Of a stretch of 64,000 bases of DNA, positions 55,401-64,000 are shown one piece after another. A program made the position numbers and the translations under genes. The stretch spans positions 124,001 to 188,000 of the forward strand of contig NZ_RQER01000006.1 in NCBI RefSeq assembly GCF_004770615.1. Reading direction: 5' to 3'. Below the pieces are notes generated by a model. That model saw nothing but the letters and a program-made list of their open reading frames with translations, searched no databases and had not been told where the DNA came from. Each line of letters begins with the position of its first letter. The first letter of the stretch is position 1. This DNA is from Leptospira langatensis (GTDB lineage: Bacteria > Spirochaetota > Leptospiria > Leptospirales > Leptospiraceae).

Positions 55401-56297
55401 CTAAACGATCGTTCGAAAGTTAAGATAAGATTTGAGTACCTGATCCGGAGCTTCTGTTTGAGGATAATGTCCTATATTCTGAAATTCGTAAACAGTCGCA
55501 TTGGGTCGAAGCTCCTTCAATCTTTCTACCACATGTTTTCCACTCACCGGATCGACGAGCCCGTCGGCGAATGCAAATGGTACCGGAGAATCCAAGATAG
55601 AGCCCACCCATCTTTCTCGGAAGCTCTTGCGTTCTCTCATGTAACGAATGAGTTTATGATAGATCGCCTTTCCTCCGCCGTTACTCACACATTCCCAAAA
55701 ACCGTCTAGCTCTTCCTTGTTAGGTTTCGTAGTCGGCCCGAAGATCTCCGAAAAACTTTTTTGGAAAGAAGTCTTATTTACCAAACGGGAGAATAAAAAT
55801 CCGAGAGGTCCGTTCAATAATTTCTGCACGGCTCTAGGTCTATGAGTTTCCGGAAAGATCCCGCCATTTAAGAAGAATACACTTTTGATCTCGGGACCTC
55901 CGATCCTTTGCCCCGATAATTTCTCTCTGTATCTCGCGAGTAATTCCTGAGCGACAGTATCGCCCAGATCGTGAGCCAAGAGATGCACCGACTTCACGCC
56001 TTGCTCTTGTAAAAAATACTCCGCCTGGTCTGCGTATTCGAAGATAGAGTAATGTCCTTCTTTCGGTTTTTCTGAAAATCCGAATCCCAGATAATCGAAT
56101 GTGAACAATTTGTATTTTTTAGATAAGCCTTCCCAGACATCCTTCCAATCCCAGGAAGATGTGGGAAATCCATGTAGGAGAAGAATTGCTTCTCCTTCGC
56201 CTGAGATCTTATAGAATAATTTCTTTTTTTTCCATTCGAAGAAGGAGCCGGATGCCTTCCAAGCCAAGGGATGAGTTCTCCAAAGGTGTTCCGACAT
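55401..56297 (-). CDS. MEST/PEG1-like alpha/beta hydrolase
   Basis: 298 residues. LLLHGFPTSSWDW (about 39-51) is the oxyanion HG loop; the nucleophile elbow is LLAHDLGDTVAQELL (about 106-120) with Asp110 as nucleophile, as in epoxide hydrolases and haloalkane dehalogenases. The C-terminal catalytic His is in NIGHYPQTEAP. Long matches to vertebrate MEST as I remember it (GGIFPETHRP; KSFRERWVG; LVDPVSG) place it in that subfamily rather than a general hydrolase. Substrate unknown. Confidence 0.88.
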   Translation of the reverse strand: MSEHLWRTHPLAWKASGSFFEWKKKKLFYKISGEGEAILLLHGFPTSSWDWKDVWEGLSKKYKLFTFDYLGFGFSEKPKEGHYSIFEYADQAEYFLQEQGVKSVHLLAHDLGDTVAQELLARYREKLSGQRIGGPEIKSVFFLNGGIFPETHRPRAVQKLLNGPLGFLFSRLVNKTSFQKSFSEIFGPTTKPNKEELDGFWECVSNGGGKAIYHKLIRYMRERKSFRERWVGSILDSPVPFAFADGLVDPVSGKHVVERLKELRPNATVYEFQNIGHYPQTEAPDQVLKSYLNFRTIV

Positions 56298-56372
56298 ACA
56301 GCCTCCTAAAAGTGGGTCGTATTTTATCCCTCGCAGAAAGAATGAAAAGTGGAAAATCGTAAAAAAAGGAAA

Positions 56373-57329
56373 TTAGTCCAAGGCTTCCAGTAAGTTGGAA
56401 AGAAAAACTTTTCTTTCCTTGGCATCCGGAAATCTGCCCAATCCTGCCTGCATATTGTCCTTTAAATGAGAAACTTTAGAAGTCGCTGGAATCACTGCAG
56501 TTACCCCAGGATGAGAGAGTAAATATTTCAAGAAAGCCTGTGCGAAAGAATTGCAATCCCACTCCTTAAAGTAGTCCGGTAAGGTCTTTCCTTTTGCCTT
56601 ACGAAAGAGTCCGCCTTCTTCGAAAGGGCGATTGACGAGAACTGCGATCCCATTTTCCAAAGCAAAAGGCAAAATCCTTTGCTCGGCTTCGCGGGTAATT
56701 ACGGAATAAGGTATCTGAAGGAAATCCGGTTTTTCTTTGATAGAGATCTTTTCCATTTCGGGAAATGCGGAAGAAGTAAAATGGGTCAGGCCAATGTAAC
56801 GGATCTTTGCCCTATCTTTCAGATCCCTCAATGTTTTTAGATGAGTTTGTGTATCGAGTAAATTATGGATTTGGAATAGATCGATCTTGTCCGCTTTCAT
56901 CTTGCGAAAGGAGGCTTCGATCTGAGCCTTTCCGGCAGCTTCTCCTCTGGTCCAAACCTTAGTTGCCAGAAAGAATTTTCTTTTCTCCTTTTCAGGAATG
57001 TCTTTGGATAAGATCCCAAATATCTCTTCGGAACGGCCATACATAGGAGAAGAGTCGACTATTCCTCCACCTGTATTTAGAAACTCGGACAAGACTTCTT
57101 TTAAAGGAGCAAGAGAAGAAGGGTCCGGATCCACATCCAATGTCTGCCAAGTACCGAGTCCGATTGCAGGGATCTCTTCTCCAGTTTTTGGGATCCTTCT
57201 CTTTAACATCCTTGCAACTCCCGTTGTTTGTGTGAAGAGAGGACGATAGAATGAGTCGACCATGGCCGTTCCAACGAAAGAAGCAGCCAATCGATTTAAG
57301 AAATCTTTTCTCGTATATTTGGATCCCAT
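56373..57329 (-). CDS. Aldo/keto reductase, possibly exported
   Basis: 318 residues. TIM-barrel AKR: PAIGLGTWQTLDVD (about 54-67), VDSSPMYGRSEEIFG (about 95-109; catalytic Asp and Tyr), FFLATKVW (Lys, about 120) and FQIHN (His, about 152). NAD(P)H-dependent reductase. The N-terminus (YTRKDFLNRLAASFVGTAMVDSF) looks like a weak Tat signal with a single Arg-Lys pair, so export is uncertain. 103 bases from polA end. Confidence 0.9.
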   Translation of the reverse strand: MGSKYTRKDFLNRLAASFVGTAMVDSFYRPLFTQTTGVARMLKRRIPKTGEEIPAIGLGTWQTLDVDPDPSSLAPLKEVLSEFLNTGGGIVDSSPMYGRSEEIFGILSKDIPEKEKRKFFLATKVWTRGEAAGKAQIEASFRKMKADKIDLFQIHNLLDTQTHLKTLRDLKDRAKIRYIGLTHFTSSAFPEMEKISIKEKPDFLQIPYSVITREAEQRILPFALENGIAVLVNRPFEEGGLFRKAKGKTLPDYFKEWDCNSFAQAFLKYLLSHPGVTAVIPATSKVSHLKDNMQAGLGRFPDAKERKVFLSNLLEALD

Positions 57330-57422
57330 CGTCCTACCAAGCAGCCGAATTCTAATACATGGCAGAAAGCCAACTCAACCAAAAAACGCGGATCGATTGA
57401 ATAAGAAGAAGAGAGGACCTTT

Positions 57423-60167
57423 TTAGTGTGCCTCGTCCCAATTCTGCCCAAATTTACCTTCTACCTTGATCGGAATATTGAGCGGAAGAGCGTTCTCCAT
57501 CAAGGACTTGCTTAACTTATAGAACTCTTCCTTTTCCGATTTATGGACTTCGAAAACCAATTCGTCATGCACTTGCAGAAGAAGTTTGGACTTCCATTTT
57601 CTTTTTTCGATCTCATCCTGGATCTGCATCATCGCGATCTTGATCATATCGGCGCAGGTCCCCTGGATAGGAGTATTGATCGCGACCCTCTTGGCCCCTT
57701 CTTTCGCTTGCCTATGAGTGGAATTGATATCAGGGACCGGTCTTCTTCTTCCTTTTAAGGTTTCCACATATCCTTTCTCCTCACAGAAAGCGATGGTATC
57801 GTCCATATACTTTTGAACGCCAGGATATTGAGTAAGATATCTATCGATGAAATTCTTGGCTTCTTCTCTAGAAATACGAAGATTTCGACTCAGTCCGTAG
57901 GGAGTCACTCCGTATATTACGGAAAAGTTAACTACCTTGGCCTTGTCCCTCATTTCCGGAGTGACCAGATCTTCCGAGACTCCATAGATGGCCGCTGCAG
58001 TCCTTTTGTGGATATCTATCCCCTTCTTATAAGCGTCCGTCATAGCTGGATCTCCCGAGATATGCGCCATGATCCTAAGTTCTATCTGGGAATAGTCCAA
58101 ACTCAGGATCTCGAAATCCTTATGACCGGAAATGAAACCCTTTCGGATGAGTCGCCCTTCCTTTTCTCGGATCGGAATGTTTTGCAGGTTCGGATCCGTA
58201 GAGGATAGCCTTCCTGTAGCAGCGATGGTCATATTATAACTTGTATGTATCCTTCCATCCTTGCTGGAAACCATTGTAGGAAGAGTGTCCACATACGTAG
58301 AGATGAGCTTGGTATACTTTCTATAATCCAAAAGTTTTTCGATGATAGGATGTTCTCCCAACAATTCCTCTAGAACCTCATGGTCTGTGGAATATCCTGT
58401 CTGGGTCTTTTTCACGACTCTCAGCTTCAATTCATCAAATAGGATCTTTTGCAATTCCTTGGTAGAAGCGATATTGAATTCCCTTCCTGCTGCCCGATAG
58501 ATCCCTCTTTCCAGATCCTTGACCTCTCTCTGAAAATCCTTAGAAAGTTCTGCGAAATACTTGGCATCCACTGCAATACCTGCAGTTTCCATTTCGGCCA
58601 ATACATGGATCAGAGGAAGATCGATCTCCTTAAAGAGAGTTTCCAATCCGGACTGTTTCAAGGACTTGCGAAGAACATTATATAAGCGAAGTGTAATGTC
58701 TGCATCTTCGGCGGCGTATTCGCTTACTTTGTCGAGGTCTACTTCCCAGAGATTCTTCTTATTCTTTCCTGTTCCCACCAGATCGGTATACTGGATCGTC
58801 TTATAGTTCAGAAGATCCTCCGCCATGTCGTCCATATTGAAACGACGACTTTCCGGCTGGAGAATATAAGCTACAATCATGGTATCGAAGACTATATTCG
58901 TAACTTGGAATCCATGATTTTCTAGAACGATCAAGTCGTACTTAATATTCTGTCCGACTTTCGGGATAGAAGGCTCCGCCAAAACAGGTCCGAGAATCTC
59001 CCTCACCTGATCTAAAGGAAGCAACTGATCGCTGAATAATCCTTGGGAATGAGTGACCGGGATATAAAAGCCCGTTCCTTCTTGGTTGCAAAGTGAGATC
59101 CCGAGCAATTCCGCATCGAACGGATATTGAGAAGTGGTTTCCGTATCCACTGCCAGGATCGGGGACTTCTTCCAAGCTCGAGCGAGTTTGGTTAATTCTT
59201 CTATGCTCTCTACTCGTTTATAAATTCCTTTTTTGGCTTCGGGACCTTTGGATCCTTCCGCTTCCGGTTCGTCCTTAGGAGGTTCTTTTCCTACGGATTT
59301 TGCCAAGTCTCTGGAAAGAACATTGTAACCCTGGTTCTTTAGATAACGGATCCCTTCGTCTGAGGCGTAGTCCGGGATTTTCAGATCGTCTTCGGTAATT
59401 CCCAGATCTACTGCCCGATCGATCGTTGCCAATTGTCTGGATAAGAAGGCGCTCTCCTTGTGCTCTATCAATTTGGCCTTCATGCCTGGATTCTTGATCT
59501 TCTCGATATTCTTATAAATGCCTTCTAGGTTCTTGTATTCCTGGATCAGCTTACTTGCACCCTTTTCGCCAATCCCCTTTACACCCGGAATATTGTCCGA
59601 GGTATCTCCTACGATCCCCATATAGTCCGGGATCTGTTTCACATCTACTCCGATCTCTTCTTTGACCCAAGAGGAATCTATCTCTACGAATTCTGTGACT
59701 CCCTTCTTTCCTCGGAGCATCTTTACATTCTTTTTTTCTAATACTTGGTATAAGTCCTTATCCCCGGAAAAGATCAGGATCTCTTTTGCCTTGCCCTTGT
59801 ATGTTTCCGCCAGAGTTCCTATAATATCGTCCGCTTCTTGTTTTTCTATTCGGAGGATCCTAAAACCCAATACCTTCAAAGTGTCCATGATCTCATGCAA
59901 TTGAGGTCTCAAATCCTCAGGCATCGGCTTTCGATTTGCCTTATAGTTCTTATATAGCTCTCCTCTGTGCAAAGGCCCTCCGGGGTCGAAGGTCATTGCG
60001 ACGTGAGTAGGAGAATAATCCTCGAAGAGTTTGAATAGCATTCTAAAGAATCCGAACACGGCGCCGCTTGGCTGGCCGGTCTTTGAATTTTTCAGATTGG
60101 AAGCGGCAAACGCATAGTACGCCCGAAATGCAAACGCATGTCCGTCAACGATCAATAATTTCTTCAT
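57423..60167 (-). CDS. polA: DNA polymerase I
   Basis: 914 residues. 5' nuclease (residues 1-290; [27 protein letters not shown]), 3'-5' exonuclease fold (about 310-500; its DTE acidic residues are kept in AVDTETTS) and polymerase (about 530-914; [40 protein letters not shown]). All three activities look intact. Excision repair and Okazaki-fragment processing. The start overlaps the stop of the upstream glycosyltransferase by 3 bases. Confidence 0.97.
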   Translation of the reverse strand: MKKLLIVDGHAFAFRAYYAFAASNLKNSKTGQPSGAVFGFFRMLFKLFEDYSPTHVAMTFDPGGPLHRGELYKNYKANRKPMPEDLRPQLHEIMDTLKVLGFRILRIEKQEADDIIGTLAETYKGKAKEILIFSGDKDLYQVLEKKNVKMLRGKKGVTEFVEIDSSWVKEEIGVDVKQIPDYMGIVGDTSDNIPGVKGIGEKGASKLIQEYKNLEGIYKNIEKIKNPGMKAKLIEHKESAFLSRQLATIDRAVDLGITEDDLKIPDYASDEGIRYLKNQGYNVLSRDLAKSVGKEPPKDEPEAEGSKGPEAKKGIYKRVESIEELTKLARAWKKSPILAVDTETTSQYPFDAELLGISLCNQEGTGFYIPVTHSQGLFSDQLLPLDQVREILGPVLAEPSIPKVGQNIKYDLIVLENHGFQVTNIVFDTMIVAYILQPESRRFNMDDMAEDLLNYKTIQYTDLVGTGKNKKNLWEVDLDKVSEYAAEDADITLRLYNVLRKSLKQSGLETLFKEIDLPLIHVLAEMETAGIAVDAKYFAELSKDFQREVKDLERGIYRAAGREFNIASTKELQKILFDELKLRVVKKTQTGYSTDHEVLEELLGEHPIIEKLLDYRKYTKLISTYVDTLPTMVSSKDGRIHTSYNMTIAATGRLSSTDPNLQNIPIREKEGRLIRKGFISGHKDFEILSLDYSQIELRIMAHISGDPAMTDAYKKGIDIHKRTAAAIYGVSEDLVTPEMRDKAKVVNFSVIYGVTPYGLSRNLRISREEAKNFIDRYLTQYPGVQKYMDDTIAFCEEKGYVETLKGRRRPVPDINSTHRQAKEGAKRVAINTPIQGTCADMIKIAMMQIQDEIEKRKWKSKLLLQVHDELVFEVHKSEKEEFYKLSKSLMENALPLNIPIKVEGKFGQNWDEAH

Positions 60168-61360
60168 GCCGCTTCTCCCGATTTTCCTTTCGAATAGATC
60201 TCTTCGCCTAAAAGACTGTAGTATGCGAGTTCCGTTTTCTTGATCGTGTTCTTTACGGAGAACCGTTTCACGGCTTCCTTATTGAAGGCTCCCATGGACT
60301 TTCTTAGTTTAGGATCTTCTAATAGACTTTTGTAAGCCTGAGCAAGCGAGCTCGCATCTCCTACTTCTTTTACGAACGCTCCTTCACCCTCTGTAAGCAT
60401 TTCGGCAATTCCTCCCCCATTCGTGGCCACGATAGGGAGTCCTGAGGCCATCGCATCCAATACGGAAGTCCCGAGTCCTTCTTCTTTAGAAGTAAGTGTG
60501 AATATGTCGAATACGGACAATAGCTCGGGGATATCGTTCCGGAAACCAGTAAAGATCACCTTGTCCAGGATCTTCTTCTCAGAAGCGAGACTTTCCAATT
60601 CTTTCTTAAGTTCCCCTTCTCCAACGATCAATACCTTGAATTTCTTATCGGTTTCTATTAGAGAAATTGCATGTAATAGGGTCTTCTGATCCTTATGATC
60701 CACTAGAGCGGCAATATTCCCGATGATCAGATCGTCCTTGTCCAGGTGGAATTCCTTTCTTAAGTAAGCAGGGTTACCTGCCTTCTTAGATGTGCTTAGA
60801 TCGATCCCACTATATACGGTGACTACCTTTGCCGGATCGATCCCGTCCATCACGAGTATCTCTCGGATCCGATTCGATACACTCAGGAATAGATCCACTC
60901 GATCTGAAATATATTTCCTTTTACTGAACCAATTCTTTCGGATCCTAAAATCCACTCTGCGAGAGACTACAAGCTTCACATTCGGAAGCTTTGCCTTCGC
61001 CATCCAGGCGATCGAATGAGCCTTGGCAGTATGCGCGTGGATCAACTTGATCCCTTTGGAGAGAATAAGCTCTCGCAACGCCTTTACGGAAGCCAGGTCC
61101 CATTCTCCCTTCAATGGGAGAGTAACGATAGGAAGCCCAATTTCCGAAGCCCTGGTTTCCAAGGCGGAACCGGGTCTGCATAGAATGAGCTGAGGGATCT
61201 TGTGTTTTTTTAAACCTTCTGCCAGAAGAAAGAGCTGTCTCTCTCCTCCTCTCCAGCCGGTTTCCGTATCTATATGAAGAATCACCCGATCAAATTGGGC
61301 TTTCCGCTTGAATTCTGCAAGGAGTAACGTTTTTTCCTTTTTAGAAAAAATCCTGGACAA
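60164..61360 (-). CDS. GT4-family glycosyltransferase
   Basis: 398 residues, apparent TTG start; no good ribosome site, and a GTG at residue 26 ([19 protein letters not shown]) is another option. The N-terminal GT-B half opens with the [12 protein letters not shown] loop, and the C-terminal half has the donor-sugar motif [29 protein letters not shown] (about 295-322), including the EX7E pattern. Retaining transferase of the kind used for lipopolysaccharide or lipid glycosylation. It is directly upstream of polA on the same strand. Confidence 0.9.
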   Translation of the reverse strand: MSRIFSKKEKTLLLAEFKRKAQFDRVILHIDTETGWRGGERQLFLLAEGLKKHKIPQLILCRPGSALETRASEIGLPIVTLPLKGEWDLASVKALRELILSKGIKLIHAHTAKAHSIAWMAKAKLPNVKLVVSRRVDFRIRKNWFSKRKYISDRVDLFLSVSNRIREILVMDGIDPAKVVTVYSGIDLSTSKKAGNPAYLRKEFHLDKDDLIIGNIAALVDHKDQKTLLHAISLIETDKKFKVLIVGEGELKKELESLASEKKILDKVIFTGFRNDIPELLSVFDIFTLTSKEEGLGTSVLDAMASGLPIVATNGGGIAEMLTEGEGAFVKEVGDASSLAQAYKSLLEDPKLRKSMGAFNKEAVKRFSVKNTIKKTELAYYSLLGEEIYSKGKSGEAA

Positions 61361-61411
61361 ATCAAATTCGCTTTAATGACACTATATTCATTATAGCAGA
61401 GGAATGGCCCC

Positions 61412-62182
61412 ATGTGCGAGCTCTTAGGAATGAGCGCGAATGTTCCCACAGATATATGCTTTAGCTTCACTGGCCTGGTGCAGAGAGGTGGAAAGACCGG
61501 CCCTCATAAGGACGGATGGGGGATCGTATTTTATGAGGGCAAGGGTTGTCGCATATTTCACGATCCGAAGCCGAGTGTGGATTCCCATCTGGCGGAATTA
61601 GTCCGCACTTATCCGATCAAAAGCAATATTATCATTTCCCATATCCGCAAGGCAAACAGAGGAAAGGTGGATCTGATGAACACCCATCCTTTCGTTCGGG
61701 AACTTTGGGGCCAGTATTGGACCTTTGCCCATAACGGTCAGTTGAAGGGGATCAAGAAGGAAGTTCTAAAGGATTTCTTTCCTGTGGGAACTACAGATAG
61801 CGAGCACGGGTTCTGCTGGCTTCTTTCCCAACTCAAAAAGAAATTCAAGGAAAGGCCTAAGAACGAGACCTTGCTTGCGAAAGAGATCCGCAAGCTCTTA
61901 AGTAAGTTAGGAAGTATGGGAGTCTCCAATCTTCTGGTCTCCGATTCCAAATATCTATATGCCTATTGCTCTACCAAATTGGTTTATATTACGAGACATT
62001 CTCCTTTTGGAGAAGCACAGCTCATAGACGCGGATCTGAGCATAGATTTCAGAAAGCATACAGGTCCGAAAGATGTGGTTACCGTTCTCGCAACCGCTCC
62101 CCTTACCCAGAACGAAGCATGGACCTCTTTGCAGCCGGGAGAATTCCAGGTTTGGAGGGAAGGAAATCTAGTTAAAATATAA
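61412..62182 (+). CDS. Class II glutamine amidotransferase (YafJ-like)
   Basis: 256 residues. [14 protein letters not shown] exposes Cys2; [18 protein letters not shown] (about 27-44) and [22 protein letters not shown] (about 75-96), then WTFAHNGQL, match the YafJ/GAT type 2 family. Resembles the glutaminase half of Gn-type enzymes without a synthetase domain, so its acceptor is unknown. Has AGAGGA before the ATG. Divergent from the glycosyltransferase. Confidence 0.9.
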   Translation: MCELLGMSANVPTDICFSFTGLVQRGGKTGPHKDGWGIVFYEGKGCRIFHDPKPSVDSHLAELVRTYPIKSNIIISHIRKANRGKVDLMNTHPFVRELWGQYWTFAHNGQLKGIKKEVLKDFFPVGTTDSEHGFCWLLSQLKKKFKERPKNETLLAKEIRKLLSKLGSMGVSNLLVSDSKYLYAYCSTKLVYITRHSPFGEAQLIDADLSIDFRKHTGPKDVVTVLATAPLTQNEAWTSLQPGEFQVWREGNLVKI

Positions 62183-62189
62183 TATTTTT

Positions 62190-62780
62190 CTAAAATACGA
62201 AAGTATATCCTAAAGCCGCTTTGTAGGAAGTCCAACCTAACCCTGCCCTTTCCCAATTCCCGGAAGCATCTGGAGCCAGATCCATTTTAAGTCCGGAGCG
62301 GAGATCTTCCTTCTCCCATTGGATCCCATACCAATACGTATAAGCCAATTGCAGACAGTATTTCAAGGTCAGAAGCCCAAGTTTCAGATTGTTTTGCTGT
62401 TTTGTATCTTCATAGGAGTGATGCCTGTTCTCTTGGATCATGCTAAGTCCGAGCAAGGTCTGAGGATCCGCTTGCGGGGAAGAAGCCAAGTAAGCGAAAG
62501 ACAATGTCTTTGCATCTTCCCAATCTTCTTTCTTCATTTCCGCTTTATGGTGAGCTCGATATTCGATCCCCACGAGTGCAGAAGTTACCGCTAAGGTGAT
62601 AAATCCCTTACGATATGCCTTGGCATGTATCAGCCCCCAACCGGGGAGGACTGCACTTCTCCAAACTAGATCCCAACGAGATCTAGATTCTTGCTCTAAT
62701 GTAGGAGAGACCGGCTCCGCATAAGAAGAAAGAATTGGAGCGAAACAAAGAAGGGCTAGGATAATTCTCCGCACGTACAA
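62190..62780 (-). CDS. Exported membrane-associated protein, DUF5683-like
   Basis: 196 residues. Signal peptide 1-21. WRSAVLPGWGLIHAKAYRKGFI (about 40-61) recalls the SALPGWGQ motif of DUF5683 proteins, followed by one or two hydrophobic segments. It ends with a Phe and beta-like strands (AALGYTFVF), which would suit an outer-membrane protein, but the family match is weak. No catalytic motif. Convergent with the amidotransferase. Confidence 0.65.
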   Translation of the reverse strand: MYVRRIILALLCFAPILSSYAEPVSPTLEQESRSRWDLVWRSAVLPGWGLIHAKAYRKGFITLAVTSALVGIEYRAHHKAEMKKEDWEDAKTLSFAYLASSPQADPQTLLGLSMIQENRHHSYEDTKQQNNLKLGLLTLKYCLQLAYTYWYGIQWEKEDLRSGLKMDLAPDASGNWERAGLGWTSYKAALGYTFVF

Positions 62781-62954
62781 CCCCCGGGTCGATTTTGAAG
62801 AAGAGTTAGCTTCTTTTGTATATTATGAAAATACGGAATAAGAAGGTCGCACAAAAAGTATCTAGAATGCAAAAAATAATCGAACTCTGGGCTTAAGGTC
62901 CTGTTCTAATAGTCTCTTGCAATCGAATCAGATCCGTTTTCTATAGAAGGTCCT

Positions 62955-63344
62955 ATGAAAAAAACCGTTTCTTCAGTATTCTGCATCCTAGTCCTCAGTA
63001 CGGCGTCCTTTCTTTTTGCAGTAGAACCGGATACGGAGATCCGCTCCTTGGTCGCAAGCCTCGACTCCTGCAAAGGATGCGTATTTATCCGAAACGGTTC
63101 CGAACATAAACTTGACGAGGCAAAAGCACACCTACTTCGCAAATACGATTCTGCTAAGAGTCAGATCAAAACTACGGAAGATTTCATCAGGGGGATCGCA
63201 AGTAAATCCTCTATCACAGGAACACCTTACAAGATCAGAATGGCGGATGGGAAAGAGATCGAATCGGAGAAATGGCTCTTTGAAAAATTAAACGAGCTTC
63301 GCAATCCGAACGCGAGTAAACAAACTCCGAAGAAATCCAAGTAA
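62955..63344 (+). CDS. DUF5329 family exported protein
   Basis: 129 residues. Signal peptide 1-22. The mature part has two Cys (SLDSCKGCVFIRNGSEH, about 35-51), DEAKAHLLRKYDSAKSQIKTTEDFI (about 54-78) and GIASKSSITGTPYKIR (about 80-95), which match the DUF5329 pattern as I remember it. Periplasmic; function unknown. Lys-rich tail. Confidence 0.82.
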   Translation: MKKTVSSVFCILVLSTASFLFAVEPDTEIRSLVASLDSCKGCVFIRNGSEHKLDEAKAHLLRKYDSAKSQIKTTEDFIRGIASKSSITGTPYKIRMADGKEIESEKWLFEKLNELRNPNASKQTPKKSK

Positions 63345-63549
63345 ACAATTCGCTAAGGACGAACTTTCATCCTTTTGCGAAAAATATTTCCAAAAGGATT
63401 TCGTTTTAAGCTTTCCATTCTCTTGCTATCGGATTACGTTTTTGATCAGACCCTATGGCCGACAAGGAAGATCGTTCCGATTGCGGATCCGGATCTCTTT
63501 TTTCGTCCTATTTCTTATGAGATTTCTTTCAAATGGAAAGATCCAACCT

Positions 63550-64000
63550 ATGAGACATCATTCGATTTTAGTCCTAATTCTTTTCTATTCTCTATTGGGA
63601 TGCGCCAAACCTCCCGAAACTTCTAACGGCTTAGCAGATATTTTATTCGCTTTGGATCATGTGCAAGTCCCAGCGGTCTTCACCGTAGTAGACGCAAGTA
63701 AACAAGTCCAACTAGATGCGGTAGAAACCACGGCGACCACAAATATCAGCTGTACGAAACTTGGCGCATTCTATTGGGAGATAGGGGACGGGACTGGCGC
63801 CTTGGGTTATTCTTCTGTGAACGGATCCGTAAACCAGACATCCACTCTACTGATCGCTTCCGCCTCTAAATGGATCTGGGGAGCCTATGTTTTGGAGAAG
63901 GTAGGCACTCCCGGAGTGAACGAACAATTCTATCTTCGTATGCAGTCCGGTTACGATAACGTGGCAGATAACAAATGCAATGTGACCACGGTCACTAGTT
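63550..64000 (+). CDS. Lipoprotein, cut by the window end
   Basis: 150 codons, open to the end, ATG at 63550. Signal peptide with lipobox LLGC (Cys18). The region about 80-108 (GDGTGALGYSSVNGSVN, then STLLIASASKWIWGAYVLEKV) resembles the start of a serine beta-lactamase / DD-peptidase fold, in which SASK would be the S-x-x-K motif. Only the first third of such a fold is present, so this is a suggestion. Confidence 0.7.
   Translation, partial: MRHHSILVLILFYSLLGCAKPPETSNGLADILFALDHVQVPAVFTVVDASKQVQLDAVETTATTNISCTKLGAFYWEIGDGTGALGYSSVNGSVNQTSTLLIASASKWIWGAYVLEKVGTPGVNEQFYLRMQSGYDNVADNKCNVTTVTS

Noticed and set aside
63375..63626. 83-codon frame ending in the last lipoprotein
   Set aside because: Overlaps the lipoprotein start in another frame and lacks a ribosome-binding site; no family likeness.

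Overview
The window looks like chromosome from a Leptospira species (Spirochaetes). The evidence is family-level gene content and order: a rpsT / glmM / glmS / 'alternative glmU' run, an ispE / tRNA-Gln / glmU(N-terminal only) / prs / rplY / pth / ftsH run, many small lipoproteins and 7TM-DISM/SpoIIE signalling, and two PilZ proteins. Base composition sampled by eye is in the mid-40s % G+C, well above L. interrogans. That would suit one of the higher-GC intermediate (P2-type) leptospires, but I computed nothing and make no species call. I see no prophage, insertion sequence, CRISPR array or rRNA operon.

Layout. 1-4115 (minus) is an amino-sugar operon leading to UDP-GlcNAc, headed by ribosomal protein S20 and tRNA-Val. 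4570-7188 (plus) has two unrecognised proteins followed by a family 2 glycosyltransferase. 7319-10614 has a secreted YceI protein, then a bufferin-type copper-peptide system: precursor on plus, BufC and BufB on minus, and a YHS-domain lipoprotein divergent from BufB. 10611-17000 holds a J-domain protein, a CstA-type transporter, a NUDIX hydrolase, a FlgD-Ig/OmpA-like envelope protein, an NRDE protein and a PilZ protein. 17023-21432 has a PKD-type lipoprotein, then a CueR regulator divergent from a copZ-copA copper export unit; the operator between them is a textbook CueR site. 21509-26119 is a DUF4178 / small membrane protein / membrane-bound aminopropyltransferase cluster in which the last gene seems to start at CTG.

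26417-36604 holds a c-type cytochrome-like protein, the ftsH-EVE-SpoIIE phosphatase unit, and the ispE-to-pth housekeeping run. 36604-46995 has two WYL regulators, a multi-TM protein, small secreted proteins, glyoxalase I, a membrane AraC regulator divergent from a membrane DJ-1/PfpI protein, a Ste24-like protease, and a DegT-family protein lacking the PLP lysine. 47179-57329 has an RND pump, a SurA-DsbA-like fusion, a PiT-like transporter, an OlsB-like acyltransferase, a PilZ protein, a MEST-like hydrolase and an aldo/keto reductase. 57423-64000 has polA with an upstream glycosyltransferase, a class II glutamine amidotransferase, small exported proteins, and a lipoprotein cut by the window end.

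The most interesting themes are: (1) copper handling, with a bufferin system and a CueR-CopZ-CopA module about 9 kb apart; (2) UDP-GlcNAc synthesis apparently split between an N-terminal-only GlmU and an alternative GlmU; (3) a DegT-fold protein with Tyr in place of the catalytic Lys; and (4) a polyamine-synthase-like gene with a probable CTG start.
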